Source: Streptomyces sp. f51 (GTDB lineage: Bacteria; Actinomycetota; Actinomycetes; Streptomycetales; Streptomycetaceae). From it: a stretch of 64,000 nucleotides of DNA. Positions 25,034 through 32,150 of the stretch are shown here, in pieces. A model generated the notes under the pieces. That model searched no databases, was not told the DNA's origin, and saw only the letters and a list, made by a program, of their open reading frames with translations. The stretch's first letter is position 1. Each line of letters begins with the position of its first letter. The translations under genes were made by a program, and so were the position numbers. The stretch covers positions 7,163,001-7,227,000 of the forward strand of contig NZ_CP149798.1 in NCBI RefSeq assembly GCF_037940415.1. The letters are read 5' to 3'.

Positions 25034-25140
25034 CCCCGAACGTATGAGGGCGGGTTGAGTGCCTCAGGGCGCGGGTGATCGTGCGATCATGCGGCAAGTC
25101 TGCGTGCCCGATACCCGACACCGTTCGGCGTCCGAGCGCC

Positions 25141-25512
25141 TCACCTGACGAGCGTCGCCTTGGGGCGTACGACGCAGAACTCGTTCCCCTCGGGGTCGGC
25201 CAGCACGGTCCACGACTCCTCGCCGCTCTGCCCCACGTCCGCCCTGCGGGCCCCGAGGGCCAGGACGCGTTCGATCTCCGCCTCCCGGTCCTCGGCCGCG
25301 GACGTGAGATCGAGGTGCAGCCGGTTCTTGACGGCCTTCCGATCCGTGACCGGCATGAAGCAGATGCCCACCGGCGCCGTCTCGTCCGGCCCGATCACCA
25401 CCTCCCGCTCCCGCTCGGAGAGGATCCGCCAGCGCAGCGCCTCGGCCCAGAACCGGGCCAGTGAGGGCAGGTCGTGCGCGTCGATGACGATGTGGTGCAG
25501 CGAAAGGGGCAT
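25141..25512 (-). CDS. VOC (glyoxalase/bleomycin resistance) family protein
   Basis: 123 aa, one VOC domain: starts MPLSLHHIVIDAHDLPSLAR, FWAEALRWRILS, a central RLHLDLTSA segment (metal-ligand His), and ends WTVLADPEGNEFCVV (metal-ligand Glu). Members include glyoxalases, antibiotic-binding proteins and dioxygenases, and which one cannot be told from sequence. The ATG at 25510-25512 fits the domain start; longer frames run into low-complexity sequence. No operon partner. Confidence 0.88.
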   Translation of the reverse strand: MPLSLHHIVIDAHDLPSLARFWAEALRWRILSEREREVVIGPDETAPVGICFMPVTDRKAVKNRLHLDLTSAAEDREAEIERVLALGARRADVGQSGEESWTVLADPEGNEFCVVRPKATLVR

Positions 25513-25579
25513 AGCGGTCAATCTGCCCCGATTTCGCAAGAGTGGCAGCACCGGAAGGGGTTCGGGGTGGCATCTGGCG

Positions 25580-25817
25580 GACGGGCGGGGCCGTATGTGC
25601 GACCCGACCCTGCCCGCCCGTATCGGACCGTGCGCCCCTGCCTGCCCGTCCGTACGGTCGCAGGACCCCGCCCGCGCGTACCCGCGACGCCGTCCGCCCG
25701 TCCGTGCGGGCGTCCAGCACCGCCCGACCACACGCACGACCCCGCCCGCCCCGCGTACGGCCCCGCCCGCCCGTACGACCCTACGTACGGCCCGAAAACC
25801 CCGCCCGAGCGGCCTGC
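25580..25817. repeat. Low-complexity CG tract rich in CCCGCCCGTACGG-like words
   Basis: Short overlapping words (CGCCCGTACG, GTACGGCC, CCCGCCCG) recur irregularly between the VOC gene and the SDR gene. Open frames here are byproducts of the composition. No gene or hairpin of note. Confidence 0.5.
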
Positions 25818-26750
25818 CTACTCCCCGCCCGAGCGGAAGTAGTGCCCCATCTCCAGGTCCTCGATCAGGCCCGGCCCGGTCGGGTTCCAGCCCAGCAGGG
25901 CGCGGGTCCGCTCGCTGGAGGCCGGGCTGTCGAGGCCGAGGAAGCCCGACAGCCAGGTGAAGTGCTCCGGTGCCTCCTCGGCTGGGACGGAGCGGGCGGG
26001 CACGTCGAGGTGGCGGCCGATGACCTCGGCGACCGAGCGGATCGGAACGCCGCCCTCGGCACTCGCGTGGAGGACGGATCCCGCCGGCGCGCCCTCCAGG
26101 GCGAGTCGGAACAGACGGGCGGCGTCGTCGCGGTGCGTGGCCGTCCAGCGCTGGGTGCCGTCGCCGATGTATCCGGAGACGCCCTTGTCGCGGGCGATGC
26201 CGATCAGGGCGGTCATGAAGCCGTTGTCACCGTCGCCGTGCACGGTCGGGGGGAGCCGTACGACGGACGAGCGGACGTTCCGGTCGGCGAGGGCGAGGGC
26301 CACCTGGGCGGTGCCCATCCGCGTCCTGGGGCCGCCCGGCAGCGCGGACAGTTCGTCCGCCGTCCTTCCGTCGTCCTCCGTGCTCGGGCGGCCCGTGGCC
26401 AGCCCGATCAGCCCCGACGCGATGAGCAGCGGCCGCCCGGAACCCGCGAGCGCGTCGCCGAACAGCTCGACGGTACGGCGGTCCGCGTCTGCGGCGTCCT
26501 GGAAGCCGCCGGAGAACGCGATGTCGTGCTTGAACGCGAGGTGGATCACGCCGTCCGACGCCTTCGCCGCCTCGCGCAGGACGTCGAGGTCGTCGAGGGT
26601 GCCGGGCACCGTGTCCGCCCCGGCCTTGGTGAGGGCCGCGGCCGAGGCGTCCGAGCGGGCGAGCCCGACCACCTCGTGCCCGGCTCCGATGAGCTCGGGT
26701 ACCAGCGCGGAGCCGATCCATCCGGATGCCCCGGTGACGAAAACACGCAT
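25818..26750 (-). CDS. SDR/NAD-dependent epimerase-family oxidoreductase
   Basis: 310 aa. It has an N-terminal Rossmann motif MRVFVTGASGWIGSALVPEL, then ALTKAGADTVPGTLDD and VIHLAFKHD, typical of extended short-chain dehydrogenases that bind NAD(P). The classical YxxxK pair is not obvious: the region holds PGGPRTRMGTAQVAL instead, so the enzyme may act as an atypical reductase or isomerase. The ATG at 26748-26750 is preceded by GGAGG with 7 nt. It is divergent from a TetR gene across a four-copy operator array (26813-26929) and is therefore probably the regulated target. Confidence 0.88.
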   Translation of the reverse strand: MRVFVTGASGWIGSALVPELIGAGHEVVGLARSDASAAALTKAGADTVPGTLDDLDVLREAAKASDGVIHLAFKHDIAFSGGFQDAADADRRTVELFGDALAGSGRPLLIASGLIGLATGRPSTEDDGRTADELSALPGGPRTRMGTAQVALALADRNVRSSVVRLPPTVHGDGDNGFMTALIGIARDKGVSGYIGDGTQRWTATHRDDAARLFRLALEGAPAGSVLHASAEGGVPIRSVAEVIGRHLDVPARSVPAEEAPEHFTWLSGFLGLDSPASSERTRALLGWNPTGPGLIEDLEMGHYFRSGGE

Positions 26751-26812
26751 GAGAAAGCCTCCAGCCTGAGTGGCCGCCCGCGCGCCGGGAGAGCGCGTGG
26801 AGGCCACGTAGC

Positions 26813-26929
26813 GATGTCAGTGACTGTCATCAAACGTAGCACCCGATGTCAGTGACTGTCATCGAATCGCCAGCCGCGATGTCAGTGACTGTCATCGAAC
26901 CGTTCGCCACGATGTCAGTCACTGCCGTC
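26813..26929. promoter_or_regulatory. Four-copy 19-bp operator array between SDR and TetR genes
   Basis: GATGTCAGTGACTGTCATC occurs identically at 26813-26831, 26845-26863 and 26878-26896, with a degenerate fourth copy at 26911-26929. Starts are 32, 33 and 33 bp apart, about three helical turns. Each unit is a dyad (GATGtCAGTgACTGtCATC), mismatched only at the central t/t pairs. The last copy lies just before the TetR -10 candidate (TACGAT, 26933-26938). Confidence 0.85.
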
Positions 26930-26945
26930 GAGTACGATGCCGGGC

Positions 26946-27512
26946 ATGGGTCGATGGCAGCCGGACGCGCGCGGCCGCCTCGCGAAGGCGGCACTGGAGC
27001 TCTACGTCGAGCGCGGCTTCGACCGCACCTCGGTGGCGGAGATCGCCGAGCGGGCGGGGCTGACGGAGCGCACGTTCTTCCGGCACTACGCGGACAAGCG
27101 CGAGGTGCTGTTCGCGGGTTCGAGCGAGTTGCGGGACGTGCTCGCCGGTGCCGTGGCGCAGGCCCCCGAGTCCGCCACCCCGCTCGATGCCGTGGCGCTG
27201 GCCCTCGAAGGTGCCGCAGCCGTGCTGGAGGCACGCAAGGAGCACGCCCGGCAGCGGCAGTACGTCATCGACGCCAACACCGAGTTGCGGGAACGCGAGC
27301 TGATCAAACTCGCGTCGCTGTCCGAGACGCTCAGGGACGCGCTGCGGCAGCGCGGTGTCGACGAGGCCGCCGCGGGGCTCGCCGCGGAGGTCGGGATCGC
27401 CGTCTTCAAGTTCGCCTTCCGGCGCTGGGTCGACCAGACCGGGGAGAAGGAACTGGCCCAGTTCATAAGGGAGTCACTGGCCGGGCTGAGAGCGGTGACC
27501 GCGGAGGCGTGA
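26946..27512 (+). CDS. TetR family regulator with its own operator array
   Basis: 188 aa. The HTH is at about residues 11-56 (AKAALELYVERGFDRTSV, AEIAERAGLTERTFFRHY); the C-terminal domain is helical (ARQRQYVIDANTELRERELI). The ATG at 26946 is preferred to 26937: a TACGAT -10 candidate ends 7 nt before it, which suggests a leaderless transcript. The fourth operator copy covers the -35 area, so negative autoregulation plus control of the divergent SDR gene is likely. The inducer is not predictable. Confidence 0.9.
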   Translation: MGRWQPDARGRLAKAALELYVERGFDRTSVAEIAERAGLTERTFFRHYADKREVLFAGSSELRDVLAGAVAQAPESATPLDAVALALEGAAAVLEARKEHARQRQYVIDANTELRERELIKLASLSETLRDALRQRGVDEAAAGLAAEVGIAVFKFAFRRWVDQTGEKELAQFIRESLAGLRAVTAEA

Positions 27513-27589
27513 CGCCCTGCTGGGCCGCTCGCGATCGGGCCGGAACAATTGGCGCGCGCCGCGAAGCGCTCCCGCAGTACGGTCTGGCG

Positions 27590-28330
27590 ATGGACGAGGC
27601 GGACGGATACTTCGGGGAGCGGGTCGCGGCAGCCTACGACGAGTCGTCGGGGGAGATGTTCGAGCCCGGCGTCATCGACGCGACCGCCGACTTCCTGGCG
27701 GGTCTCGCCGACGGTGGCCGGGCCCTTGAGCTGGGCATCGGGACGGGACGCGTCGCGTTGCCGCTGGTGCGACGCGGAGTCGCGGTCCACGGCATCGACC
27801 TGTCACGGGCGATGGTCGCCCGGCTGCGTGCCAAGCCGGACGGTGACGCGATCGACGTCACGATCGGTGACTTCGCCACGACGAAGGCGGACGGGACCTT
27901 CTCCGTCGTCTACCTGGTCTTCAACACGATCATGAACCTCACGACGCAGGAGGAACAGGTCGCCTGCTTCCGCAACGCGGCGGCCCATCTGGAGCCCGGG
28001 GGCTGCTTCGTCATCGAGGTGGCGGTCCCCGAACTGCGCAGACTCCCGGCGGGCCAGAACGTCGTGCCCTTCCAAGTGAGTCCCACACGCTGGGCGTTCG
28101 ACATCTACGACGTCGCGACCCAGGCGACGAGTTCGAACTACGTCGAGGTCGTCGACGGCCGCGGCACGTACCGATCGATCCCGTTCCGGTACGTGTGGCC
28201 GTCGGAACTCGACCTCATGGCCCAGCTCGCGGGCCTGCGGCTGCGCGAGCGGTGGGACGGCTGGACCCGGGACCCTTTCGCGAGCGAGAGCCGCCGGCAT
28301 GTCTCGGTCTGGGAGAAGCCGGCCGACTGA
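27590..28330 (+). CDS. Class I SAM-dependent methyltransferase
   Basis: 246 aa. The SAM site motif ALELGIGTGRVALPLVRRG is at about 45-63, with the acidic post-I residue in VHGIDLSRAMVARL and motif III-like GGCFVIEVAVPELRR. The C-terminal YVWPSELDLMAQLAGLRLRE matches small-molecule methyltransferases. ATG at 27590, no clear SD. 77 bp separates it from the TetR gene, so co-transcription is possible. Substrate unknown. Confidence 0.88.
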   Translation: MDEADGYFGERVAAAYDESSGEMFEPGVIDATADFLAGLADGGRALELGIGTGRVALPLVRRGVAVHGIDLSRAMVARLRAKPDGDAIDVTIGDFATTKADGTFSVVYLVFNTIMNLTTQEEQVACFRNAAAHLEPGGCFVIEVAVPELRRLPAGQNVVPFQVSPTRWAFDIYDVATQATSSNYVEVVDGRGTYRSIPFRYVWPSELDLMAQLAGLRLRERWDGWTRDPFASESRRHVSVWEKPAD

Positions 28331-28365
28331 CCGCGGGCGGGCCGCCGGGTCCCGGAGGCGGGTTC

Positions 28366-29283
28366 TCAGGGCCGGAGCACGATCTTCCCGTGGGTCCGCC
28401 GCAGTTCCAGCTCGCGGAACGCGTCGCGGACCCGCTCCAGCGGGTACGTACGGGCGATCGGCACCACCAGTTCTCCACGCGCCGCGAGCCGGGCCAGTTC
28501 GCCGACGACCACCGCGCAGGCCGCCGCGCCCTCGCCGTACGTGTGCGCGCCGACCCGGGCCGCCGCCTCCCAGTCGCGGATCGTGTTGATCCGGCCGGGC
28601 CGCACGCCCAACTCCACGGCCAGGTCCACGTATCCGTCGCCGAACGTGTCGACGAACGCGTCGACCGTCCCGCCCGCGGCCTCCCGGATCCGCTCGGCCA
28701 CGCCCTCGCCGTAGTGGACCGGGACGACACCCTGCTCCTTCAGCCAGGCGTGGTTCCGCTCGCTCGCCAGCCCGATCACCGTGGCACCGCGCCGCCGCGC
28801 GAGCTGCACGGCGAGGGATCCGACGCCGCCCGCCGCGCCGGACACCACGACGGTGTCGGCCGGTCCGGGGTCGACCGCGAACACGGACGCGTACGCGGTC
28901 GTGCCGGCCACGTACAGCGACCCGGCCACCTCCCAGGAGAGCCCCTTCGGACGGGCCGCCAGCTTCACGTCCTCCGCCACGACGAACTCGGCGTGACTCG
29001 CCCTGTCGTGCGTGAAGCCCAGGACCTCGTCGCCCACCGCGAAGCCCCGGACGTACGGACCGGTCTCCACCACGACTCCGGCCAGATCGCTTCCCTGCCC
29101 CGAGGGGAAGACGGCCGGCCAGCGCTGGTGCCGCGCGCCCTCGCGGATCATCGCCTCACCGGGCTGGATCCCTGCGGCGCGGACCTCGACCAGCACCTCC
29201 CCGGGGCCGGGCGCAGGCCGCTCCACGTCCTCCACCCGGAGCACGTCGATCCCGCCGTACTCGTGGAACCGGACCGCCTTCAT
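28366..29283 (-). CDS. NADP-dependent MDR oxidoreductase (quinone oxidoreductase type)
   Basis: 305 aa, with the zinc-free medium-chain dehydrogenase layout: MKAVRFHEYGGIDVLRVEDV and the GroES-like half (VLVEVRAAGIQPGEAMIREG), then the Rossmann motif VVVSGAAGGVGSLAVQLARR with a GATVIGLAS strand. The cysteine/histidine zinc set is missing, as in quinone oxidoreductases, which reduce quinones or enones with NADPH. It is a single convergent gene beside the methyltransferase. Physiological substrate unclear. Confidence 0.9.
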   Translation of the reverse strand: MKAVRFHEYGGIDVLRVEDVERPAPGPGEVLVEVRAAGIQPGEAMIREGARHQRWPAVFPSGQGSDLAGVVVETGPYVRGFAVGDEVLGFTHDRASHAEFVVAEDVKLAARPKGLSWEVAGSLYVAGTTAYASVFAVDPGPADTVVVSGAAGGVGSLAVQLARRRGATVIGLASERNHAWLKEQGVVPVHYGEGVAERIREAAGGTVDAFVDTFGDGYVDLAVELGVRPGRINTIRDWEAAARVGAHTYGEGAAACAVVVGELARLAARGELVVPIARTYPLERVRDAFRELELRRTHGKIVLRP

Positions 29284-29441
29284 CCTGTGATCACCGCTCT
29301 TCCTCGTTCGGGCGAAACGGGGGCGCCGGAGCCCTGGAAGGACCGCGCGGCGACCATGACTTCGGAGTCAACTGCCGTGCGGGGCAGTAGTGTTCCCGCG
29401 TGCACGTCAGGCCGGCCGCCCACGCAGACCGAGAGGACTTC

Positions 29442-29873
29442 ATGCCCACGGACCCCGGCACCACCCGTCAGTTCGCCGAGCATCCCTGGTTCGCGGCCAA
29501 CGAGATCCTGGCGTTCGTGGTGGAGCTCGTCGCGCTCGCCTGCCTGAGCTGGTGGGGATTCACCGTCGGCCACGGCGTGCTGCCTCACATCGTGTTCGGC
29601 CTGGGGGTGCCCCTGGCGGCCGTCGTGCTCTGGTCGCTCTTCGCGGCTCCGAAGGCGCGACTGCGGCCCGGGCTGCCCCTCGTGCTCGTCGTCAAGGCGG
29701 TGGTGCTCGGCGGTGGCGCGGCGGCACTGTACGGAGTCGGGCACCCCGTCGCCGCCGTGGTCATGGCGGTCGTCGTGGTCGCGAACACGGCGGTCGCCGA
29801 AACCCTCCGCCGCACCGTGCCGGGCCGACCCGAGGGGCCGGAGGGCACGAACGGCTCACCGGAGTCCGGCTGA
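29442..29873 (+). CDS. YrdB family (DUF2568) membrane protein
   Basis: 143 aa with four hydrophobic helices (about 18-38, 42-62, 72-93, 95-117). Features: NEILAFVVELVALACLSWWG, then GHGVLPHIVFGLGVPLAAVV and LRPGLPLVLVVKAVVLGG. The family is small and uncharacterised. GAGAGG is 5 nt before the ATG at 29442. The final codons, including the stop, lie inside the first unit of a 20-bp tandem repeat (29857-29956), an unusual way for a gene to end. Confidence 0.88.
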   Translation: MPTDPGTTRQFAEHPWFAANEILAFVVELVALACLSWWGFTVGHGVLPHIVFGLGVPLAAVVLWSLFAAPKARLRPGLPLVLVVKAVVLGGGAAALYGVGHPVAAVVMAVVVVANTAVAETLRRTVPGRPEGPEGTNGSPESG

Positions 29874-29956
29874 GGTCACCGGAGTCCCGCTGAGGCCACC
29901 GGAGTCCGGCTGAGGTCACCGAAGTTCGGCTGAGGTCACCGGAGTCCGGCTGAGGC
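29857..29956. repeat. Five tandem 20-bp repeats
   Basis: Units of CACCGGAGTCCGGCTGAGGT start at 29857, 29877, 29897, 29917 and 29937 with few substitutions. The first contains the YrdB stop codon (TGA). Each unit also has a GGAGTCCGGC-type small dyad. The copy number may vary between strains. Confidence 0.85.
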
Positions 29957-29991
29957 CCACCGAAGCGGGCTCACGCGCCGGGACGGGGAGT

Positions 29992-30525
29992 TCAGGCCTG
30001 GTACTCGGTGAGGTCGATGGCGTGAATGGTCAGCGGGAAGCCGTGGACCGGGTGGGTCGCCTCGCCGGCCGGCTCCATGCCGAGCTTCTGCACGATGTTC
30101 CGAGAGGCTTCGTTGCCCGGTCGGTCGATGCTGATGACACGGTCGAGGCCGCGGTCCTGGAGCGCGAACTCCAGTGTGGCGTGGGCGGCTTCGGAGGCGT
30201 AGCCCTGGCCCCAGAACTGTGAGCCGAACCGCCAGCTGATCGCGACGGCGGGCATGACCTCGGGCAGGAACTCGGGCACGGACAGTCCCGTGAATCCGGC
30301 GAGCTCGCCCGAGCCCAGCAGCTCCACGGCGAAGAGTCCGAAACCCTCCTCGTCCCAGTCCTCCTCCCACCGCTCGATCGCCTCGGCCGTGGCGTCCAGA
30401 TCGAGGACCGAGCCGTCGTCGACCCAGCGCATGACCTCGGGATCCGCGTTGATCTCCGCCATGGGGGCGAGGTCGTCGTCGTACCAGCGGCGGAGGAGGA
30501 GGCGGGGGGTGCGGATCTCGGTCAT
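29992..30525 (-). CDS. GNAT-family N-acetyltransferase (RimJ/RimL type)
   Basis: 177 aa. It starts MTEIRTPRLLLRRWYDDDLA, and the acetyl-CoA fold continues with AISWRFGSQFWGQGYASEAA (motif A, QxxGxG/A as Q-G-Y-A), TLEFALQDRGLDRVISID and NEASRNIVQKLGMEPAG (motif B). This is the ribosomal-protein/small-amine acetyltransferase subgroup. The start at 30523-30525 is preferred to one three codons earlier because GGATGGA precedes it. Substrate unknown. Confidence 0.88.
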   Translation of the reverse strand: MTEIRTPRLLLRRWYDDDLAPMAEINADPEVMRWVDDGSVLDLDATAEAIERWEEDWDEEGFGLFAVELLGSGELAGFTGLSVPEFLPEVMPAVAISWRFGSQFWGQGYASEAAHATLEFALQDRGLDRVISIDRPGNEASRNIVQKLGMEPAGEATHPVHGFPLTIHAIDLTEYQA

Positions 30526-30692
30526 GAGATCCATCCTGCCCTACCCGCGAGGCATCGGCCGCCGACCGGGCACCGGCCCCCTGCCCCGGCAGGCATCGGC
30601 CGCGGGCCAGGCATCGCCCGTCCGGCCCCGGGGAGCCCCCGGGGCCGGACGGGCCCCTGTTTCGGACCGGTCGGCCGGGGCAACCGGCCGTC

Positions 30693-30953
30693 ATGGAGAC
30701 CAACGAGGGCACGGACGAAGTGATCGAGACCCAGGGCGAGGAGCACCACGTCGTCCTCAGCGCCGACACCAACGGCGACGGAAAGACGGACGTCTGGATG
30801 ACGGACACCACGGGTGACGGCAAGGCCGATCTGTACCAGTTCGACACCACCGGTGACGGGCAGGTCGACCTGACGATGGTCGAGCGCGGCGACGAGCCGG
30901 GCGTCGACCGGGTCGTCGTCGAGGGCGACGGCGGTCACCCGCTCGACACCTGA
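30693..30953 (+). CDS. Acidic protein with three calcium-binding-type DxxGDGxxD loops
   Basis: 86 aa, highly acidic (METNEGTDEVIETQGEEHHV). Three repeats, DTNGDGKTDVWM, DTTGDGKADLYQF and DTTGDGQVDLTM, each place Asp/Asn/Gly at the positions used by EF-hand or dockerin/thrombospondin-3 calcium loops, with an aromatic/hydrophobic residue after each. No signal peptide, so any calcium binding would be cytoplasmic. The ATG at 30693 lacks a strong SD. Its role is unknown. Confidence 0.75.
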   Translation: METNEGTDEVIETQGEEHHVVLSADTNGDGKTDVWMTDTTGDGKADLYQFDTTGDGQVDLTMVERGDEPGVDRVVVEGDGGHPLDT

Positions 30954-30960
30954 GCCCTTG

Positions 30961-31185
30961 CTACGGGGTGTTCGTCAGCGGTCGCAGTGCGGCGGCGCCC
31001 ACCCGCAGCAGCGCGGACACGGGCGGCCCCACCCACCGGGTCAGCTCACGCGGCAGCTCGGGGTCCAGCTCGATGGTCACCCGGACGTAACGTGTGTGCA
31101 GCCGAGCGACCTTGGCCTGACGGGGCGCGGCGGCGACCGGTTCCCTTTGCAGGGCGGCTCGGTAGGTGTCCTTGCGCTGGTTCAC
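30961..31185 (-). CDS. Small basic protein translationally coupled to the ParA-like ATPase
   Basis: 74 aa from a GTG at 31183-31185 that overlaps the ParA-like stop (GTGA). Sequence: NQRKDTYRAALQREPVAAAP, then TRYVRVTIELDPELPRELTR and a hydrophobic-basic C-terminus (VSALLRVGAAALRPLTNTP). Size and position are those of a partner that could bind DNA or membrane, as ParB-type partners do, although I see no HTH or ribbon-helix-helix with certainty. Conserved pairing of a ParA-like ATPase with a small gene is known in Streptomyces chromosomes. Confidence 0.65.
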   Translation of the reverse strand: MNQRKDTYRAALQREPVAAAPRQAKVARLHTRYVRVTIELDPELPRELTRWVGPPVSALLRVGAAALRPLTNTP

Positions 31186-31811
31186 ATCGCGTCCTGACGC
31201 TTGATGAGTTCGTCCGCGAGGTCCATGTACGCCGATCCCTTGACCGTGACAGGACTGCCGAACGACTGGGAGTACAGGTCGAGTCGGGGAATGTGCGTGG
31301 ACAGCACGTCGAAGCCGCGTTCCGTGAGCGCTTCGCGGGCGTCGGAGTCGGGGCCGGTGCGGGTCGCGTCCGGACGGTTCGTACGGTTCAGCAGCACGGC
31401 GGAGCGGGCGGGCCGTGACCGCAGCGACTGGACGTCGCCCATCTCCCGGCCGATGGGCGCCATCCGGTCCAGTTCGATCGGGGACGGGGTCACGGGCACG
31501 ATCCACTCGCTCGCGTACCGCATGACGCTCCGGGCGATGTGGGCGTGGTCCTCCATCTGCGGGGCGTCGAACACCACCGCCTGCCGGTCGCCCAGGAAGT
31601 CGTTCACGCGCCGGTGCACATCGCCCACCGGGAGGGAGAACACCGGGAAGGGGAAACCTCCGGCCAGTTCGCTCCACCGCAGCGCCGAGGACGCGGGGTC
31701 GCTGTCCACCAGCAGCGGTGAGTAGCCCGACTCGTGCAGCGCGTGGGCCAACCACACCGCGCTCGTCGTCTTGCCCACTCCGGGTTTCAGGTTCACAAAG
31801 GCATAGCTCAT
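31182..31811 (-). CDS. ParA/MinD-family ATPase
   Basis: 209 aa from the ATG at 31809-31811. Walker A is NLKPGVGKTTSAVWLAHAL: it keeps the signature lysine and the catalytic lysine, but the usual KGGVGKT second residue is Pro. Walker A' is LVDSDPASSALRWSE and Walker B QAVVFDAPQ. The family forms ATP-dependent dimers that position DNA or protein clusters. The frame is open to 31907, but the start before the deviant Walker motif is typical. It is linked by a 4-bp overlap to a 74-aa gene, suggesting a two-part positioning module rather than the main ParAB. Confidence 0.88.
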   Translation of the reverse strand: MSYAFVNLKPGVGKTTSAVWLAHALHESGYSPLLVDSDPASSALRWSELAGGFPFPVFSLPVGDVHRRVNDFLGDRQAVVFDAPQMEDHAHIARSVMRYASEWIVPVTPSPIELDRMAPIGREMGDVQSLRSRPARSAVLLNRTNRPDATRTGPDSDAREALTERGFDVLSTHIPRLDLYSQSFGSPVTVKGSAYMDLADELIKRQDAM

Positions 31812-32150
31812 CGACACAGGCAGCCACGCTAGTGACCGCGGGGGACCGGTGACCGGCCAAGCGGGCCCAGGAGGTCCGGCGTTCACCCCGCCGCGCCGGT
31901 GATTCATTCCAATGGATCAAACGCGTTGTGCCCCCGCACAGACCCCGACGCCGATCGCTGTGCGTCCGCCGCCCGAACACGGAGTCCCCTGTACGCGCCC
32001 CCGCACGGCTGATGCCATGCCCCGCATGTCTCCCGCAGCACCACCCGCCGCACCCGCACCCACCGAGCCCGCGGCACCCGCACCTCCGCCGCCTCGTCCC
32101 CAGGGCGCACCGACACGCCCGTACGCGGCTCCGCCGGCGGAGTGCCGCCG

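Noticed and set aside
29857..29956. CRISPR-like repeats
   Set aside because: The units are directly adjacent with no spacers and no cas genes are in the window, so these are simple tandem repeats.
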